Made by a program: the position numbers and the translations under genes. Below, one piece after another: positions 41,867-44,731 of a stretch of 44,731 nucleotides of DNA. This stretch comes from an uncultured Blautia sp. (GTDB taxonomy: Bacteria > Bacillota > Clostridia > Lachnospirales > Lachnospiraceae), in the NCBI GenBank assembly GCA_937900135.1, contig CALCDJ010000004.1, positions 1 through 44,731 on the forward strand, written 5' to 3'. Numbering within the stretch: the stretch's first letter is position 1; every line of letters begins with the position of its first letter. The notes under the pieces were generated by a model. It did no database searches. It worked only from the letters and a program-made list of their open reading frames with translations, and was not told the DNA's origin.

Positions 41867-42778
41867 ATGTTAGATGTTTGTTTGGTAGGAACCGGTGGAA
41901 TGATGCCTTTGCCAAGAAGATGGCTCACCGCGTTGATGACAAGATATAATGGAAGCAGTCTTCTGATTGACTGTGGAGAGGGGACGCAGGTAGCCATAAA
42001 GGAAAAAGGCTGGAGCTTTAAACCCATAGACGTAATCTGCTTTACCCATTACCATGGAGATCATATCAGCGGTCTTCCGGGACTGCTCCTTACCATGGGC
42101 AATGCAGACCGGACAGAACCCCTTACCCTGGTAGGGCCAAGAGGGCTGGAACGGGTGGTAAATGCATTGCGTGTGATTGCACCGGAACTTCCTTTTGAGA
42201 TTAAATTTATAGAAATTACGAAACCGGAAGAAGTGTTGGAACTGAATGGGTATCGTATTACTGCTTTTAAGGTGAACCATAATGTACTTTGTTATGGATA
42301 TACACTGGAAATTTTAAGGCAGGGGAAATTTTCTCCGGAAAGAGCAAAAGAAAATGAAATTCCATTGAAATTCTGGAATCCACTTCAGAAGGGACAGACC
42401 GTGGAAGTAGAGGGAAGAATTTATACCCCGGATATGGTTCTTGGACCGGAAAGAAAGGGAATCAAGCTTACTTATACCACAGATACCAGACCTACGGAAT
42501 CCATTCTGCGAAATGCCAGGGCCTCAGATTTGTTTATCTGTGAGGGAATGTACGGAGAAGAGGATAAAGCAGACAAAGCAAGAGGCTATAAGCATATGAC
42601 CTTTAAAGAGGCAGCAGTTCTTGCAAAAGAGGCGCAGGTTGGAGAAATGTGGTTGACACATTATAGTCCGTCGCTGATCCGGCCAGATGAATTTATGGGC
42701 AGTGTGAGGGAGATTTTTCCCAATGCCTATCCAGGAAAAGATGGAAAATCAGTGGAATTAAATTTTGAAGAAGAATGA
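41867..42778 (+). CDS. rnz: Ribonuclease Z
   Basis: 303 residues of the metallo-beta-lactamase fold: zinc ligands in FTHYHGDHISGLPG (HxHxDH form), GTGGMMPLPRR at the N-terminus, further ligands in TTDTRP and the C-terminal WLTHYSPS. It cuts the 3' trailer of tRNA precursors lacking an encoded CCA. AGAGGT precedes the ATG. It sits between rimI and tsaD, so the t6A genes flank a tRNA-maturation enzyme. Confidence 0.93.
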   Translation: MLDVCLVGTGGMMPLPRRWLTALMTRYNGSSLLIDCGEGTQVAIKEKGWSFKPIDVICFTHYHGDHISGLPGLLLTMGNADRTEPLTLVGPRGLERVVNALRVIAPELPFEIKFIEITKPEEVLELNGYRITAFKVNHNVLCYGYTLEILRQGKFSPERAKENEIPLKFWNPLQKGQTVEVEGRIYTPDMVLGPERKGIKLTYTTDTRPTESILRNARASDLFICEGMYGEEDKADKARGYKHMTFKEAAVLAKEAQVGEMWLTHYSPSLIRPDEFMGSVREIFPNAYPGKDGKSVELNFEEE

Positions 42779-42790
42779 GGGATAATAAAA

Positions 42791-43810
42791 ATGGAAGATA
42801 CTTTGATTTTGGCCATTGAAAGCTCCTGCGATGAAACCGCAGCTTCCGTTGTAAAAAACGGCAGGACAATTTTGTCCAATGTGATTTCTTCTCAGATTGA
42901 ACTTCATAAATTATATGGAGGTGTGGTTCCGGAAATTGCATCGCGGAAGCACATCGAAAAAATCAATCAGGTAATTGAGGAAGCATTAACAGAAGCAGAG
43001 GTTACCTTAGATGATCTGGATGCCATTGGTGTGACTTATGGTCCTGGTCTTGTGGGGGCTCTTTTGGTGGGAGTTGCAGAGGCAAAAGCCATTGCTTACG
43101 CAAAAAATCTGCCTTTGGTAGGCGTACATCATATAGAAGGACATGTTTCTGCCAATTATATTGAGCACCCGGATCTGGAACCCCCATTTTTGTGTCTGAT
43201 CGTATCCGGTGGACATACCCATCTGGTGATTGTGAAAGATTATGGGGAGTTTGAAATCCTTGGCCGGACAAGAGATGATGCGGCAGGAGAGGCTTTTGAC
43301 AAAGTGGCAAGAGCCATTGGTCTGGGCTATCCAGGTGGTCCGAAGATTGATAAGCTTTCCAAAGAAGGAAATCCAGATACCATTACCTTTCCGAAGGCAA
43401 AGGTTGGAGACTGCCCCTATGACTTCAGTTTCAGCGGCGTAAAATCTGCAGTGCTGAATTATCTGAATCAGGCGCAGATGAAAGGAGAGGAAGTGAATCG
43501 GGCAGATCTTGCGGCTTCTTTCCAGAAAGCAGTAGTGGAAGTTCTGGTAGAACATACGATGCTGGCTGCCAGAGATTATGGAATGAACAAAGTTGCCATT
43601 GCAGGAGGAGTGGCTTCCAATGGAACTCTTCGCGCTGCCATGAAAGAGGCATGCGAGAAGAACGGATACCAGTTCTATCATCCTTCTCCCATTTTCTGTA
43701 CAGATAATGCAGCTATGATTGGAGTGGCAGCTTATTATGAGTTCAAAAAAGGAACTCGACATGGATGGGATTTGAATGCAGTTCCCAATCTGAAATTGGG
43801 AGAACGATAA
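42791..43810 (+). CDS. tsaD: tRNA N6-adenosine threonylcarbamoyltransferase TsaD
   Basis: 339 residues, standard length. Begins ILAIESSCDETAASVV; metal ligands in GVHHIEGH; SGGHTHLVIV, GGVASNGTLR and CTDNAAMIG complete the ASKHA/Kae1 pattern. It transfers threonylcarbamoyl from TC-AMP to A37 of tRNA, working with TsaB and TsaE encoded upstream. It starts 12 bases after rnz, and its TAA overlaps the ispD ATG by one base. Confidence 0.96.
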   Translation: MEDTLILAIESSCDETAASVVKNGRTILSNVISSQIELHKLYGGVVPEIASRKHIEKINQVIEEALTEAEVTLDDLDAIGVTYGPGLVGALLVGVAEAKAIAYAKNLPLVGVHHIEGHVSANYIEHPDLEPPFLCLIVSGGHTHLVIVKDYGEFEILGRTRDDAAGEAFDKVARAIGLGYPGGPKIDKLSKEGNPDTITFPKAKVGDCPYDFSFSGVKSAVLNYLNQAQMKGEEVNRADLAASFQKAVVEVLVEHTMLAARDYGMNKVAIAGGVASNGTLRAAMKEACEKNGYQFYHPSPIFCTDNAAMIGVAAYYEFKKGTRHGWDLNAVPNLKLGER

Positions 43811-44508
43811 TGGAAAAAGAGAAAAATATTGCCATTATTTTGGCAGCAGGACAGGGAAAACGGATGCAGAGCAAAGTGCAGAAGCAGTTTCTTATGCTTC
43901 TGGATCGTCCGGTGGTATATTATTCTCTGAAAGCTTTTGAGGAAAGTAAGGCAATTGATGAGATCATACTGGTAACAGGGGAGGAAAGTATCTCCTATTG
44001 TAGAACGGAAATCGTGGAAAAATATGGTTTTACTAAAGTTTCCAGAATTATTCCGGGAGGAAAGGAACGGTATGATTCCGTGTATGCAGGTCTTTTGGCC
44101 TGTGAAAATTGTAAATATGTCTGGATCCATGATGGAGCCAGACCATTTTTGACAGAAGAAATTCTGGAAAGAGGAAAGAAAGGCGTACAGGAAACAGGTG
44201 CCTGCGTAATCGCAATGCTCTCCAAGGATACGGTGAAAATATCAGATGATCAGGGATTTGTACAAGAAACGCCAGATCGAAACTGTGTATGGACTGTTCA
44301 GACTCCTCAGATCTTTCAATATGATCTGATCCGTAAAGCCCATGAACTTCTGAGAACTGGAAATATGACAGGCGTCACAGATGATGCCATGGTAGTGGAA
44401 CGGGCTCTGGGAATCAAAATACGCCTGGCCGAGGGTTCGTACCAGAATATCAAAATTACAACACCAGAGGATTTGAAGATTGCAGAAGCATTTCTGAAAA
44501 AGTATTGA
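43810..44508 (+). CDS. ispD: 2-C-methyl-D-erythritol 4-phosphate cytidylyltransferase
   Basis: The start is placed at ATG 43810, sharing one base with the tsaD stop, giving 232 residues; the in-frame start at 43765 lies inside tsaD. GT-A nucleotidyltransferase with ILAAGQGKRM, LDRPVVYYSL, PGGKERYDSV, HDGARPF and VWTVQTPQIF. It makes CDP-methylerythritol in the MEP isoprenoid pathway. The IspD reading is supported by length and motifs; a ribitol-5-P cytidylyltransferase (TarI) is a related alternative but no tar genes are near. Confidence 0.88.
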   Translation: MEKEKNIAIILAAGQGKRMQSKVQKQFLMLLDRPVVYYSLKAFEESKAIDEIILVTGEESISYCRTEIVEKYGFTKVSRIIPGGKERYDSVYAGLLACENCKYVWIHDGARPFLTEEILERGKKGVQETGACVIAMLSKDTVKISDDQGFVQETPDRNCVWTVQTPQIFQYDLIRKAHELLRTGNMTGVTDDAMVVERALGIKIRLAEGSYQNIKITTPEDLKIAEAFLKKY

Positions 44509-44599
44509 TTGCGTCGGCGTACAAAGGAGCAACGCTATATATAAAAGGAAAGCGGAAAAAGCCCGTTGTCAAAAAATAGAAAAAAATATAAAATTCTTA

Positions 44600-44628
44600 T
44601 TGACAGGCGGAGAGAATGATGATAGAAT
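44600..44628 (+). promoter_or_regulatory. Strong promoter of the tRNA-Ser gene
   Basis: Perfect TTGACA (44600-44605), 17 bases, TAGAAT (44623-44628), about 50 bases before the tRNA 5' end. Confidence 0.85.
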
Positions 44629-44678
44629 ACATTTTGCGCTGACAAAGAAGCGCAGATGAACGGCGAAAAGCCGCACTT

Positions 44679-44731
44679 GGAGAGATATCGAAGTGGTCAT
44701 AACGAGGCGGTCTTGAAAACCGTTTGTCCGC
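44679..44731 (+). tRNA. tRNA-Ser(UGA), 5' part, cut by the window end
   Basis: Acceptor strand GGAGAGA (44679-44685), D-arm AAGTGGTCATAACGA region, anticodon stem GCGGT/ACCGT with loop CTTGAAA, i.e. anticodon TGA. The following GTTTGTCCGC begins the long variable arm typical of serine tRNA. The T-arm and 3' acceptor strand lie beyond position 44731. Confidence 0.88.

Overview
The window looks like chromosomal core DNA of a gut Lachnospiraceae-type Firmicute (Blautia, Ruminococcus gnavus or a close relative). This rests on AGGAGG-type ribosome sites, sigma-A promoters with TATAAT boxes, the HprK/ROK glucokinase pair, a GH112 host-glycan locus and a selenium-type yedE cluster. The species is inferred, not shown. 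No insertion sequence, prophage, integrase or CRISPR array was seen.

Layout. 1-2.9 kb: a TetM-like ribosomal GTPase fused to a Rae1/YacP NYN nuclease domain, followed by a small ribbon-helix-helix protein. 2.9-6.8 kb: a selenium/sulfur trafficking cluster (LysR regulator and cysteine desulfurase on the minus strand; YedE, TusA-like and DUF3343 on the plus strand). 6.9-13.3 kb: one apparent transcription unit holding a two-component system, a PP-loop ATP pyrophosphatase, a stand-alone adenylation enzyme, a GNAT, an acyl carrier protein and GreA. It looks like a small, unrecognised acyl/aminoacyl modification pathway. 13.3-17.3 kb: a phosphate unit (Na/Pi cotransporter with PhoU domain, PhoP, PhoR) preceded by a Pho-box-like array of TTTACA repeats.

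17.3-28 kb: a galacto-N-biose/lacto-N-biose (mucin and milk glycan) locus. NagB and an AraC regulator diverge from GH112 phosphorylase, an ABC importer, a sugar-1-P nucleotidyltransferase, an N-acetylhexosamine 1-kinase and GalE. Together these import the disaccharide, split it with phosphate and feed Gal-1-P and HexNAc-1-P to UDP-sugars and glycolysis. 28-38.4 kb: housekeeping genes (DUF1846, FtsH, UvrC, HprK, ROK glucokinase) and a class A penicillin-binding protein with an Asp/Gly-rich tail. 38.6-44.7 kb: YigZ, cyclophilin, a t6A tRNA-modification operon (tsaE, tsaB, rimI, then rnz, tsaD), ispD, and the 5' part of a tRNA-Ser(UGA) cut by the window end.

The best candidates for something under-described are the GTPase-Rae1 fusion and the adenylation/ACP/PP-loop/GNAT unit under a two-component system. 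No intergenic gap exceeds 300 bases; the largest (41586-41866) is rich in hairpins.
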